Origin: Bin80 sp965215475
GTDB taxonomy: Bacteria; Bacteroidota; Rhodothermia; Rhodothermales; Bin80
DNA: 64,000 nt
Direction of reading: 5' to 3'
NCBI GenBank assembly: GCA_965215475.1
Contig: OZ244061.1
Span: forward strand, 434,001 to 498,000
The notes beneath the pieces were generated by a model, which did not search any database, was not told where the DNA came from, and was given only the letters and a program-made list of their open reading frames with translations. A program made the position numbers and the translations under genes. Shown here piece after piece: positions 1-9,161 of this stretch (position 1 is its first letter; each line of letters opens with the position of its first letter).

Positions 1-12
1 AACACATCTCAC

Positions 13-841
13 TTAACTCATATTATAACAATCATATATCTCTTTATTTCCTCTCTTCTTTTTTCTTACGCGCGGACTGGGAAAATAATCGTACACATTT
101 TGGGCAATTTTTAATGGATGTGTACGGTTCTGGTGTAGAATGGAAGGTTCCCTTTCGGATGAAGCGTGGATCTCATGGATTCGCGCGGCGTATTTGACGG
201 CCCCCGTCAACCTTGCTCATCCGCATCAAAGAGCACATAGAATTCTTTGATCTGCTCAAGGGGAGCAAGATTCATGTCTGGACATCCTCCGCCCGCCACG
301 AAACAGGTATCCGGCATTTCCTTGTGTAACAGTTGGGAATTATATCCATAAGTAACCAATCATATAGCTACTCATAGATCCATCTGCACGTGGAGGAGCG
401 TTCTCGTTAGAGACTCCCATGAGCCGTGAAATGGATACGCAAAAGGTAGCCGTCAAATAGATGGTTACTCACGTATATAATTCCCCGTACAGCCCCTGCA
501 GCCAAACGTAGTGACATGGGTGCCCCGAAAATAGATCCAGAACCGATCGTCGCCCCCGCAACAGGGGCAGGCCCCAACATGCTGATCCCCCAAAGACTCT
601 TTATAATACTCGAGTTCTTGTAAGCTTCGGGCCACTGACTCCGTACGCTGTCGTTGAATATTCCTCTCCCCATCAGCCCCTCCCAATCACTCGGGTCCGT
701 AACACGGACGCAACAATGAAAACCAATGTCCACTGGATCCACCCGTGGGAGTAACCGATGAAAGCTTTCTGCCCAATAGCTAATCTCCCCGTTCTTGCCT
801 CCGGTTGCGAAAACCCAAATACGATCCACCGATGATCCCAT
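13..841 (-). pseudogene. Degraded P4/DnaG-like DNA primase remnant
   Basis: Three fragments in different frames read in primase order on the minus strand. About 489-569 encodes a zinc ribbon (Cys-Pro-Cys-Cys-Gly-Gly-Asp-Asp-Arg-Phe, then 19 residues later Cys-Arg-Gly-Cys), like the N-terminal ribbon of phage P4 alpha/DnaG primases. About 207-359 encodes a segment ending LFDADEQG, the acidic DxD motif of a Toprim domain, and runs straight into a stop. In the next frame, 13-210 continues as TGAVKYAARIHEI, which is what normally follows a Toprim DADxAG motif, so a frameshift lies at about 208-212. The ribbon-to-Toprim distance is far too short, implying an internal deletion. The segment 687-841 is open in another frame and is not recognised. 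I infer the dead replication gene of a phage, plasmid or integrative element. The Toprim call is firmer than the ribbon call. Confidence 0.6.
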
Positions 842-977
842 CTTTTAGTTTCTTGGTTTCGGGAGAGATTAGACAAAACGCGAGAGATCATCATTCTACA
901 CAAATTGTAATACCCTCTTCTATCCAGTGAAAAATACACGTTCATTACCCATTTTTTTGACTCGTTGTTAACGGTAT

Positions 978-1006
978 TTGACCTCATTCTTTCTTCATGG
1001 TATACT
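978..1006 (+). promoter_or_regulatory. Candidate sigma70-type promoter before mpl
   Basis: TTGACC at 978-983 and TATACT at 1001-1006 are separated by exactly 17 bases and point towards mpl, with about 190 bases of leader. Housekeeping promoters in Bacteroidota often deviate from the sigma70 consensus, so the match may be chance. The leader also holds a six-codon ORF at 1060-1080 with no evident role. Confidence 0.35.
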
Positions 1007-1198
1007 CTGACCGAATCCCTTTCAAATACAAAGGGTTTAACTCATAGTGAGGTCGCAATGAATATTGAAAAATATTAGGGACTAAAGCCTCTTCCCCTTA
1101 ATTTTAGTTATATCCATCTCGTTCATCATGGTCATGATTAACTATTTGGTGCCCTACTTGATTTCTTCCAAAGAAGCTGCAACGTCGCAGTATGTCAA

Positions 1199-2662
1199 AT
1201 GAGAGTTCTAGCGGATTTTGTTGATGCAAATCTGCGAATATTTGACAGACCGCCTCCAAAACCAGATACGAAAGATATTTATCTGATTGGGATCTGCGGT
1301 ACAGGAATGGGCGCTTTAGCAGGTCTTTTAGTTGAGGCAGGATACCCCGTACGTGGATCCGACAGCGGAGTCTATCCTCCAATGAGTACGTTCCTGCAGA
1401 ACCAAGGGATTCCCGTCTACGACGGATATTCAAAGAAGAACCTCACTCCTCTGCCCGACTTAGTCATCCCCGGTAATGCTTGTGTACCCACTCATCCCGA
1501 AGCGACCTTAGCCAGAGAGCAATCCCTCCCACAATTATCGCTCCCTGAGGCACTCCATCACTTTTTCCTAAAAAGCCGACGTAACTTGGTTGTAGCTGGA
1601 ACACACGGAAAAACGACCACCACCGGAATGCTGGTACATTTGCTACGCACTGCTGGACGGGATCCAGGGTTCTTGATCGGAGGCGTTCTACAAGATCTTG
1701 AACAAAGCTTCTCTATCGGAACTGCCCCCCAATTCGTGATTGAAGGAGATGAATACGACAGTGCATACTTTGATAAGAACCCTAAATTCTTACACTATGC
1801 GCCTCAGGTTGCAATTGTTACCTCCATGGAATTTGATCATGCGGACATCTATGCATCATGGGAGGAATATCGGGAAGCATTTGAAGCTTTCACGAATTTA
1901 ATCCCCCCCGACGGACTACTGGTCATCTCCGGAGACACGACTACAAAATTACATACTGGTACGGCTCCTGTGATGACCTATGGACTAGAGTCTCATCATG
2001 ATGTTCATGGGCAGGTAACTCACACCTCCGATAGAGGAATTGAGTTTAATCTGCACTATCTAGGGCAAGATCTAGGAAAAATGAGGCTCCCCATGAATGG
2101 CAGTCATAACCTTTGTAATGCGCTCGCCGCCAGTACCGTTGCCTTGCATGAAGGATTAACCGCGGCTGAAATCGCAAATGCACTCGCCACTTTTCCCGGG
2201 ATAAAGCGCCGTCAGGAAATCCTGGGCGAACCTGCTGGTATTCTAGTCGTTGACGATTTTGCACATCATCCGACTGCAGTGCGTGCAACCATTCAGGCAG
2301 CCGCAGAGAGATGGCCTGATCGACGGTTACTGGCTGTGTTTGAGCCACGTTCCAACTCCAGTCGCCGAAAAATATTTGAAACTCCGTATGGAGAAGCCTT
2401 TCGGGGAGCAAAGATAGCCTATTTATGTGCTCCATCATTTCGTCACAATGATGTGCAAGCGCACTTCATGAATCTTCAGACTGTCCTGAAACGGATTCAC
2501 ACAATGGGTACACAAGCTAAATCCTTTGAATCTACCTCCTCTCTGCTTGCAGCGCTTCTTGAAGATGCATGTTCTGGCGATGTGATCTTGATCATGAGTA
2601 ATGGAAGCTTTAGTGGATTACACCAGAATTTACTGAAGGCTCTTTCTACGCATAACAGGTAG
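1199..2662 (+). CDS. mpl: UDP-MurNAc:tripeptide ligase Mpl (murein recycling)
   Basis: This 487-residue Mur-ligase-family protein should reattach the recycled peptide L-Ala-gamma-D-Glu-meso-DAP to UDP-MurNAc in the cytoplasm. The N-terminal Rossmann motif GICGTGMGALAG (about residues 32-43), the ATP loop GTHGKTTT and the late motif DDFAHHPTAV are all present, and the length matches Mpl. The Mpl-type start of the domain (IYLIGICGTGMG) separates it from MurC. The chosen ATG adds about 27 residues ahead of the domain; no closer start is better. The stop is followed immediately by the ATG of ccmF (TAGATG), so the two may be co-transcribed, though their functions are unrelated. Confidence 0.9.
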   Translation: MRVLADFVDANLRIFDRPPPKPDTKDIYLIGICGTGMGALAGLLVEAGYPVRGSDSGVYPPMSTFLQNQGIPVYDGYSKKNLTPLPDLVIPGNACVPTHPEATLAREQSLPQLSLPEALHHFFLKSRRNLVVAGTHGKTTTTGMLVHLLRTAGRDPGFLIGGVLQDLEQSFSIGTAPQFVIEGDEYDSAYFDKNPKFLHYAPQVAIVTSMEFDHADIYASWEEYREAFEAFTNLIPPDGLLVISGDTTTKLHTGTAPVMTYGLESHHDVHGQVTHTSDRGIEFNLHYLGQDLGKMRLPMNGSHNLCNALAASTVALHEGLTAAEIANALATFPGIKRRQEILGEPAGILVVDDFAHHPTAVRATIQAAAERWPDRRLLAVFEPRSNSSRRKIFETPYGEAFRGAKIAYLCAPSFRHNDVQAHFMNLQTVLKRIHTMGTQAKSFESTSSLLAALLEDACSGDVILIMSNGSFSGLHQNLLKALSTHNR

Positions 2663-5053
2663 ATGTCAGGACTCATTGGACATATACTGATCCTGATCGC
2701 TTTTGTGAGTTGCGTTCTTTCTGTTTTTGCCTTCTATCAAGCTACAGAACATAGGCATTCTGGACAGACTTTTTATCGTCTCGGGAAAGTGCTCTGGGGG
2801 GTGATGACCATCTGCCTTTTCAGTGCATGGCTACTCTTGATTGTTCTCATTGCGACTCACCAGTTCCAGTATAATTATGTTTGGGCGCATTCATCCAGGG
2901 ACTTACCTTTTCATTTTCTATTTTCTGCGAGTTGGGAGGGGCAAGAAGGCTCTTTCTTGCTCTGGATCATCATGAATTGTCTAATGGGGATCGCACTAAT
3001 TCGGTGGGCTTCATCGGATTACAAAGCTCCTGTAATGACAGTTGTATCGTTTTGCCAAGCTTTCCTTCTTATGATGATTGTGGGAATCCAGCTTGGGCCC
3101 ATTGAGATTGGAGCTGCTCCCTTCGCAACGCTAGCAGAGGCAAACCCAGATGCTCCCATCTTCCAGTCAAATCCAGATTTCGTACCTGTGGATGGGACGG
3201 GCCTTAATGATCTCTTGCAAAACTACTGGATGGTTATTCATCCTCCCATGCTCTTTGTCGGATTTACCACAATGATTGCCCCCTTCGCTTTTGCCGTGGT
3301 TGCGCTTTGGAAACGGCACTATACACAGTGGGTACGGCCCGCACTCCCCTGGACACTAATCAGTGTCATGTGTCTTGGTGTAGGGATCGCTATGGGTGGC
3401 TACTGGGCCTATGAGACCTTGAATTTTGGCGGCTACTGGGCTTGGGACCCAGTAGAAAACTCTTCCTTCGTACCATGGCTGGTTGGAATCGCTGCCGTAC
3501 ATCTGATGCTCATTCAGCGTAAAGGGGGGGTCGGACATAAGGCAGCCCTCTTTTTGTCAATCTTAGCGTATACCCTGGTCGTCTATTCAACGTTTCTGAC
3601 ACGGAGCGGCATTCTGGGAGATGCTTCCGTTCACGCATTTGTCGATCTTGGTCTCTATAACCAGCTCTTGGTTTGGATTCTGGCAATGGGATTTTTGGGA
3701 TTTGGACTGTTCGCGTGGCGCTACAAGGAACTCCCCGCTGCGCAGCAGGAGGCTCATTTTCTGTCACGTGAGTTCCTAGTGTTTTCTGGGGCTGTCCTGT
3801 TGGTCGTAATTGCAGCGGTAGTCATTCTGGGCACCAGTGCCCCCATATTTGGAAAACTGTTCAACAACAACCCGGCAACCGTCCCGATTGATTTTTACAA
3901 TCAATGGACCCTGCCCCTGACAATAGGAATTTTATTTTTAGCCGGACTGGGGCAACTTTTCTGGTGGACCAAGATGAACATCCAGAAGATCAATCATGTG
4001 CTGATTTGGCCTGTACTTTTGGCTACTTTCAGTACTGTTGTCATATTGATTCTGACTCCATTTGCAGCAGAAACGGTTTTGGATGGACAAACCTTTTGGC
4101 AGCGTCACGGCTATGGCATTCAGCTCATGTTGCTCCTTTTTATGGCATTTTTTGCCTTGTATGGCAATTTTTCTGTACTATGGCGAGTCGGGCGAGGAAA
4201 CTTAAAGTTAGCCGGTGGAGCACTCGCGCATGTAGGGTTAGGGATCATGATCATCGGAATCATTGCATCCTCTGGATTCAGCCGAGCCGTCTCGAATGCG
4301 CCACGAGGCAGTGACCGGGATAACTTTATTGTTGAGCAAGGACAACCTGTGCGTATCGCGGGATATGAAGTGTCCTATGTTGGAACTGAACCAGGTGAAC
4401 GCGGACATACTCGTTTCGTACTTGACTTTACGGATCCAAGCGGACAATCCTTTCGCCTCAAACCCGTTGCCTATGAATCCAATACGGGGCAGTGGATCCA
4501 GCACCCGGACCTCAAACCCTATTTTGAAAAGGATGTCTATGTTGCGGTCACGCCCCGCCAAATGCTTGAAGATGGAGACTTGAGGAATGAACTTGTGTTA
4601 CGTCGGGGACAAAGCACTTTCATCAATGATGGTGATTACCAGGTTACTTTCGTCGGGTATGATACTAGAGTAGATTTACAATCTGTCCTCAGTGAAGAAG
4701 AACTGGCACAGACAGAAATTGCTGTAGGCGCAGTTCTCCAAGTGATTGAGATGAGTACGAATCTCATTGAAGAGGTGATGCCCGTTTATGTAATTCGTAC
4801 AGATCAAAGTGTGAACCCGATTGGTGCACGATTTGGCAAGGTTGGGTATTATTTCACGGGCATGAACGTGGATACCGGGGAAATCACACTTTCCCTTGAT
4901 GGTGCAACCACAACGGATTATGTTGTAGTACAGGCTCAGGAAAAACCGGCAATCAGTTTGGTCTGGATTGGGATCATCTTGCTCACCGGTGGCTTTTTAT
5001 TATCCTCATTCCGCCGGATTATGGACCTTCGCTGGGGTGCATCCCGCAGCTAA
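2663..5053 (+). CDS. ccmF: Cytochrome c haem lyase CcmF-like protein
   Basis: A 796-residue polytopic membrane protein of the CcmF/CcsA haem-handling family, which ligates haem to apocytochrome c on the outer face of the inner membrane. The tryptophan-rich haem-binding WWD signature is visible as GGYWAWDPVENSS at about residues 254-266, among numerous hydrophobic helices and conserved His-containing loops such as WMVIHPPMLF. The C-terminal third (from about residue 545) is a soluble, probably periplasmic domain followed by one last helix, as in CcmF. The start abuts the mpl stop codon. No other ccm gene is in the window, so the rest of the system must lie elsewhere. Length is a little over the usual 650-700 residues but normal for long CcmF variants. 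Confidence 0.88.
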   Translation: MSGLIGHILILIAFVSCVLSVFAFYQATEHRHSGQTFYRLGKVLWGVMTICLFSAWLLLIVLIATHQFQYNYVWAHSSRDLPFHFLFSASWEGQEGSFLLWIIMNCLMGIALIRWASSDYKAPVMTVVSFCQAFLLMMIVGIQLGPIEIGAAPFATLAEANPDAPIFQSNPDFVPVDGTGLNDLLQNYWMVIHPPMLFVGFTTMIAPFAFAVVALWKRHYTQWVRPALPWTLISVMCLGVGIAMGGYWAYETLNFGGYWAWDPVENSSFVPWLVGIAAVHLMLIQRKGGVGHKAALFLSILAYTLVVYSTFLTRSGILGDASVHAFVDLGLYNQLLVWILAMGFLGFGLFAWRYKELPAAQQEAHFLSREFLVFSGAVLLVVIAAVVILGTSAPIFGKLFNNNPATVPIDFYNQWTLPLTIGILFLAGLGQLFWWTKMNIQKINHVLIWPVLLATFSTVVILILTPFAAETVLDGQTFWQRHGYGIQLMLLLFMAFFALYGNFSVLWRVGRGNLKLAGGALAHVGLGIMIIGIIASSGFSRAVSNAPRGSDRDNFIVEQGQPVRIAGYEVSYVGTEPGERGHTRFVLDFTDPSGQSFRLKPVAYESNTGQWIQHPDLKPYFEKDVYVAVTPRQMLEDGDLRNELVLRRGQSTFINDGDYQVTFVGYDTRVDLQSVLSEEELAQTEIAVGAVLQVIEMSTNLIEEVMPVYVIRTDQSVNPIGARFGKVGYYFTGMNVDTGEITLSLDGATTTDYVVVQAQEKPAISLVWIGIILLTGGFLLSSFRRIMDLRWGASRS

Positions 5054-5073
5054 ATCAATTTCGAAATTACGCT

Positions 5074-6189
5074 CTACGAGTACATAATTGCTTCGCGGGC
5101 TAGTTCCCTCCCCTCGTGCGTTAACTCTAAATATTCTCCAACGGTATGGAGCATGTTTTGCGAAACAGCTCGAGAAACCACGCCTTTTGCAAAAGGACCC
5201 TCCCATGCCATATGATCCTGCAAATGATCTATGCGACATTCCTGATCTGCCTCAGGAGTCCCTTCATGTTGTAATAGATGAATGACCAGCATCTTGATGG
5301 CAAACTGCCATTTCTGCTGCTTTCTTCGCCGCCACTCAGCCAACAATCCTTGTTCTGGAGCAATACAAAACAAAATGGCAAACTGCAAGCCAACCATCAC
5401 AGCCATACACCCCGCAATTGAAGCATCAAAGAGATGTGCGATCCAGTACCCCGATATGGAAGCGGTAATCCCCAAAACAACACTGTAAAGGATCATATAC
5501 CCAAATCGATTGGTGATGAGATAGGCACTAACTGTAGGGCCAACCATGAGAGCAATAACCAGAATGGACCCAACGGCATCAAATGCAGCGACCGCCGTCA
5601 TGGATACCAGCCCCATCAATACATAATGTAGAATCCCCGGCAAAAATCCTAATGTTGCACAGAGAGCACTATCAAATGTGGCCAGCTTCAGTTCCTTATA
5701 GAAAAGAAGAATAAATCCCATACAGAGTAGCCCGACACTTCCCGTTGCATACAATGCTTGCGGGCCCAAGTCATATCCAGCAATTTCCAGCCGATCAAAT
5801 GGTGTAAATGCAATTTCTCCTAATAGTACCACGTCTATATCCAGATGGACATCGTTTGCAAACTGTGCAATCAAGATCACCCCGACCGCAAACAAGCTGG
5901 AGAAGACCAGCCCAATCGCAGCATCCTCACGTACGAGAGCTGTCTTTCGCATCCATTCAACCAGTATGACGGTGATCAACCCTGCGATAGCTCCACCTAA
6001 AATGAGTAGCGGAGACGACAAATTACCGGTCAGAAAAAACCCAATCACGATGCCAGGGAGAATTGCATGACTGATTGCATCACTCATCATGGCCATCTTC
6101 CTCAGAACGAGGAACGTCCCTGGCAGTGCACATGTGGCAGCAACCACTATGGCCACTAGTTGAATTTCTATTTGAACTGCACTCATCAA
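5074..6189 (-). CDS. Mn/Zn ABC transporter permease with C-terminal winged-helix domain
   Basis: Residues 1 to about 285 form the ABC-3 family permease of manganese/zinc/iron importers (TroC/TroD, MntB, ZnuB), with eight or so hydrophobic helices and the family motif RKMAMMSDAISHAILPGIV. The remaining 85 residues are soluble and resemble a DtxR-like winged helix ending LELTHEGRELAREAI; this tail is absent from classical MntB/ZnuB. The gene is last in a four-gene leftward operon and overlaps the previous gene by four bases. The two permeases presumably form a heterodimeric channel. The metal is not determinable, though the DtxR-type operator upstream favours manganese or iron. Confidence 0.85.
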   Translation of the reverse strand: MMSAVQIEIQLVAIVVAATCALPGTFLVLRKMAMMSDAISHAILPGIVIGFFLTGNLSSPLLILGGAIAGLITVILVEWMRKTALVREDAAIGLVFSSLFAVGVILIAQFANDVHLDIDVVLLGEIAFTPFDRLEIAGYDLGPQALYATGSVGLLCMGFILLFYKELKLATFDSALCATLGFLPGILHYVLMGLVSMTAVAAFDAVGSILVIALMVGPTVSAYLITNRFGYMILYSVVLGITASISGYWIAHLFDASIAGCMAVMVGLQFAILFCIAPEQGLLAEWRRRKQQKWQFAIKMLVIHLLQHEGTPEADQECRIDHLQDHMAWEGPFAKGVVSRAVSQNMLHTVGEYLELTHEGRELAREAIMYS

Positions 6190-7295
6190 GTACGATCTTC
6201 CAAGAGTTGACTACAAACCTGAATCCCATTCTGGGTCAATGCCCATGTCCCTCGATCATACATCTTCACCAATCCCTTACCACTTAGTCTACGCAGATGT
6301 CTATGAAGCGTCCCTCTCTTTGGGTATAGAACCCTCAGAGCCGTCTCCATATGTGGGTATTCCAAATCGTCGTGCTGTCTTGCCAACTCGAATAAATCAA
6401 GTAAAATCGCTTCACTTTCCAGTTTACGATTCTGTAGTGATTGTCGAACTCGCTGCCAAATGATTCCACGATGAGGTGCAAGGAGCATGGACACCACTAC
6501 AAACCCCGCTGTACAGACCACAATGGTCGGACCAGTTGGTAGGTTTGCCGTGCTCGTACTCAGTAATGCCCCACCGGCTCCAAATAGAGCTCCCGTGGTT
6601 ATTGAAATCAATGCCATGGCACCTAGATTATCTGTCCACTGTCGTGCGGCCGCTGCAGGTGCAATGATCATAGCACTCATCAAAACCACACCCACGGTCT
6701 GAATTCCGATGATAATGGCAACGACCAATAATGTTGTTAACCCAATATCTAACCATCGAACAGGCAACACCATACTGTGGGCAAATTCCGAGTCAAACGA
6801 GATCAGCTTGAACTCCTTCCAGAATAAGAGCAAAGCTAGCAAGATGATCCCCCCTAAAACGGTCATGGTAATGACATCTTCTACGATCAGAGATGCAGCC
6901 TGACCAAACAAAAATGAATCAAGCCCAGCCTGATTGGCATCTGGAAATTTTTGGATATAGGTCAAAAGTACCATGCCTGTCCCAAAGAACACCGATAACA
7001 CAAGTGCAAGTGCACTATCATACTTGACGCGTGTGCTCGTAGTCACAAGTAAAACGATTGCGGTAGCCAGCCATCCGGCCAACCCTGCGCCAACCATTAA
7101 CACCAGGGATGCTTTACTACTGGTAAGAATAAATGCCATTCCAATTCCCGGCAATGCTGCATGCGACACGACATCTCCAAGCAAACTCTGTTTTCGCAGC
7201 ACCGCAAACGTTCCCAAAGCGCCGCTTACTGCGCCCAATATGGCCGTTCCGAGTGTAACGGTTCGAAGTGTATAATCATCCAGGAATTGCTCCAT
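6186..7295 (-). CDS. Mn/Zn ABC transporter permease with C-terminal winged-helix domain
   Basis: A 369-residue ABC-3 permease with the motif RKQSLLGDVVSHAALPGIG near residue 33 and the usual hydrophobic helices to about residue 285. The C-terminal 80 residues are a soluble winged-helix-like segment (TLHRHLRRLSGKGLVKMYDRGTW is split across it, ending with a short basic tail), resembling the DNA-binding or dimerisation half of DtxR-family regulators. Its start lies two bases downstream of the ATPase stop, and its end overlaps the next permease in an ATGA arrangement. This is strong evidence for one transcript and translational coupling. Function inferred: membrane half of the metal importer. 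Confidence 0.85.
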   Translation of the reverse strand: MEQFLDDYTLRTVTLGTAILGAVSGALGTFAVLRKQSLLGDVVSHAALPGIGMAFILTSSKASLVLMVGAGLAGWLATAIVLLVTTSTRVKYDSALALVLSVFFGTGMVLLTYIQKFPDANQAGLDSFLFGQAASLIVEDVITMTVLGGIILLALLLFWKEFKLISFDSEFAHSMVLPVRWLDIGLTTLLVVAIIIGIQTVGVVLMSAMIIAPAAAARQWTDNLGAMALISITTGALFGAGGALLSTSTANLPTGPTIVVCTAGFVVVSMLLAPHRGIIWQRVRQSLQNRKLESEAILLDLFELARQHDDLEYPHMETALRVLYPKRGTLHRHLRRLSGKGLVKMYDRGTWALTQNGIQVCSQLLEDRT

Positions 7296-7297
7296 GC

Positions 7298-8032
7298 CTA
7301 TTTTGTATCCTTGATGATTGCAATACGCCCCCCATAGGTAAGTCCTAGGTTTGTGTCCGTAAATACCTCAGAAACCGGTCCACTTGCAATCCGACGGACA
7401 TTTAATAGTAAGATCTCATCAAAATAGTTGGAGACCGTCTGTAAGTCATGATGCACAACCAAAACTGTTTTTCCAGCCGAGCGGAGAGAGCGTAAGATGC
7501 TAATAATTGCACGTTCCGTCGTTGCATCTACGCCTTGCAGAGGCTCATCCATAAAGTATACATGGGCGTCTTGAATCAATGCACGTGCCAGAAATACGCG
7601 CTGTTGCTGCCCACCAGATAGTTGACTGATCTGGCGGTGGGCAAAATCAGCCATATCGACCTTTTCCAGAGCAGCCATTGCTTCGTTCCGTTCATCTTTA
7701 CCTGGACGACGAATCCAACCAAGTCGGCCATAAAGCCCCATCAAAACTACATCCAATACGCTAGTTGGGAAATCCCAGTCTACCGTTCCACGTTGTGGTA
7801 CATACCCTACAGAAGAGGCTATACTGCGATATGGCTTTCCTAAAATGCGGATTTGCCCAGCTGCTGTCTTAATCAATCCGAGAATTGCCTTGATTAAGGT
7901 GGTCTTACCGGCACCATTAGGCCCAACAATCGCCATTAAAACACCTGGCGAAACATCCAGATCAATATCCCAGAGAACGGGTTGTTCTCGATAAGCAACC
8001 GTAAGGTCACGAATTTGTACGGCGGCGACCAT
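7298..8032 (-). CDS. Mn/Zn ABC transporter ATP-binding subunit
   Basis: A 244-residue ATPase that powers the metal importer. Walker A GPNGAGKTT is at about residues 36-44, the signature LSGGQQQRVFLARAL at about 139, Walker B VYFMDEP directly after, and the switch histidine in VVHHD. Length and order match TroB/MntA/ZnuC. The start codon overlaps the 3' end of the solute-binding-protein gene by 26 bases, so translation is probably coupled. It is followed by the two permease genes. Confidence 0.9.
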   Translation of the reverse strand: MVAAVQIRDLTVAYREQPVLWDIDLDVSPGVLMAIVGPNGAGKTTLIKAILGLIKTAAGQIRILGKPYRSIASSVGYVPQRGTVDWDFPTSVLDVVLMGLYGRLGWIRRPGKDERNEAMAALEKVDMADFAHRQISQLSGGQQQRVFLARALIQDAHVYFMDEPLQGVDATTERAIISILRSLRSAGKTVLVVHHDLQTVSNYFDEILLLNVRRIASGPVSEVFTDTNLGLTYGGRIAIIKDTK

Positions 8033-8960
8033 CGGAGAGTACCTTGACGATTGTGTCGATGTTATGTTGAATCATTTCCAGATAAGTTGATGCATCGGTA
8101 GATGGGCCCCCTAATGCATCTCCATATAATGTACCACCAATCTTGACCTCAAACCCTCGGGCTTTTACCGCTTCCCGTACTGCCTCAATGCCACGTGGAG
8201 AAACCGAAGATTCAATAAACATGGCTGGAATTTGGCGCTCGGCTACCAGAATTGCTAGATCCTGAACATCCGCTGTCCCCGCTTCAAGTGCGGTGGAAAT
8301 TCCTTGAAGACCATATACTTCAAAACCATAAGCCCTTCCAAAGTATCCAAATGCATCGTGGGAAGTAATGAGAACCCGCTTCGGTTCGGGAATCTCAGAA
8401 GCTTTGGTCCTCACATACGTATCTACATTCATCAATTCCATTACGTAAGTTTCTGCACGTGATAAAAAGAATTCTTCACGAGAAGTATCCAGTTCTGCGA
8501 GTACACTTGCAAGAGAGTGGGTTGCACGAGTCCAGAGTGTTGCATCAAACCAAACATGGGGATCATAATTGCCCTGAAAGAATTCTGATGCAAGCAAGAG
8601 ACTATCGGGTATCCCGGTTTCCGCAACTGCAATGGTTGCCTTGCCTTGCTCTTTCATTGCCTCAAAAAGATCTCCCATTTTTCCCTCAAGATTCAAACCA
8701 TTATATACAATGAGATCGGCCTCGGTCATCCTTAATACATCTCGGGCACTGGCATTGTATAAATGCGGATCTACACCGGGCCCCATTAATGATTCTACCA
8801 TTACTTCCGAACCACCAACCTCACGAACCAGATCTGCAATGATACTTGTTGTCGCTACAACCTTGATTGAGCGGTCAGAGAGTGGGTGATCTGAACTCTC
8901 CATTGGAGCACAACAGGCCAACAAGCTTAATCCTAAGATGCATCCGATGAATGTACGCAT
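8007..8960 (-). CDS. Mn/Zn solute-binding lipoprotein (TroA/ZnuA family)
   Basis: First gene of the operon, 317 residues. The N-terminus carries a lipoprotein signal peptide (LSLLACCAP, Cys at 16 or 17). Metal-ligand motifs of the cluster A-I family are visible: GPGVDPHLYNASARDV (His), YDPHVWFD (His), TSHDAFGYFGRAYG (His) and a late acidic ligand in the DALGGPSTDAST region. The short linker without a His-rich loop argues for manganese rather than zinc, but that is inference. The protein would capture metal in the periplasm and hand it to the permease pair encoded downstream. Confidence 0.9.
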   Translation of the reverse strand: MRTFIGCILGLSLLACCAPMESSDHPLSDRSIKVVATTSIIADLVREVGGSEVMVESLMGPGVDPHLYNASARDVLRMTEADLIVYNGLNLEGKMGDLFEAMKEQGKATIAVAETGIPDSLLLASEFFQGNYDPHVWFDATLWTRATHSLASVLAELDTSREEFFLSRAETYVMELMNVDTYVRTKASEIPEPKRVLITSHDAFGYFGRAYGFEVYGLQGISTALEAGTADVQDLAILVAERQIPAMFIESSVSPRGIEAVREAVKARGFEVKIGGTLYGDALGGPSTDASTYLEMIQHNIDTIVKVLSDGRRRTNS

Positions 8961-8974
8961 TAGGCGAGAGCAAA

Positions 8975-8990
8975 TTTAGTCTAGCCTAAA
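8975..8990. promoter_or_regulatory. DtxR/MntR-type operator candidate upstream of metal operon
   Basis: The palindrome TTTAGTCTAGCCTAAA lies 15 bases upstream of the solute-binding-protein start. Seven of eight base pairs are symmetric, and the core resembles the DtxR/IdeR box half-sites (TTAGG...CCTAA around a central TAG). It is ideally placed to block expression of the metal operon, and a DtxR-family repressor is encoded at 19903-20550. Only inspection supports this. Confidence 0.55.
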
Positions 8991-9161
8991 ACTTAGTAAA
9001 GACAAAACTGTTGCCATCCTACTCAGCCAAGATCTAATCAGATCCATGCTCAAATCTCAATGACGCCTGAGTGATGGCTAGGCCTGGAAAACAAGCTAAA
9101 AACAGACGCATACGAACCCTAAAACACATGTAAAATGCAAACTCGAAACATAGGCCTTCAT

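Noticed and set aside
407..841. 144-codon minus-strand ORF as an intact gene
   Set aside because: The primase zinc-ribbon evidence lies in a different frame over the same bases; this frame shows no family resemblance.
1104..1433. 109-codon minus-strand ORF
   Set aside because: Overlaps the N-terminal Rossmann region of mpl on the other strand; a shadow.
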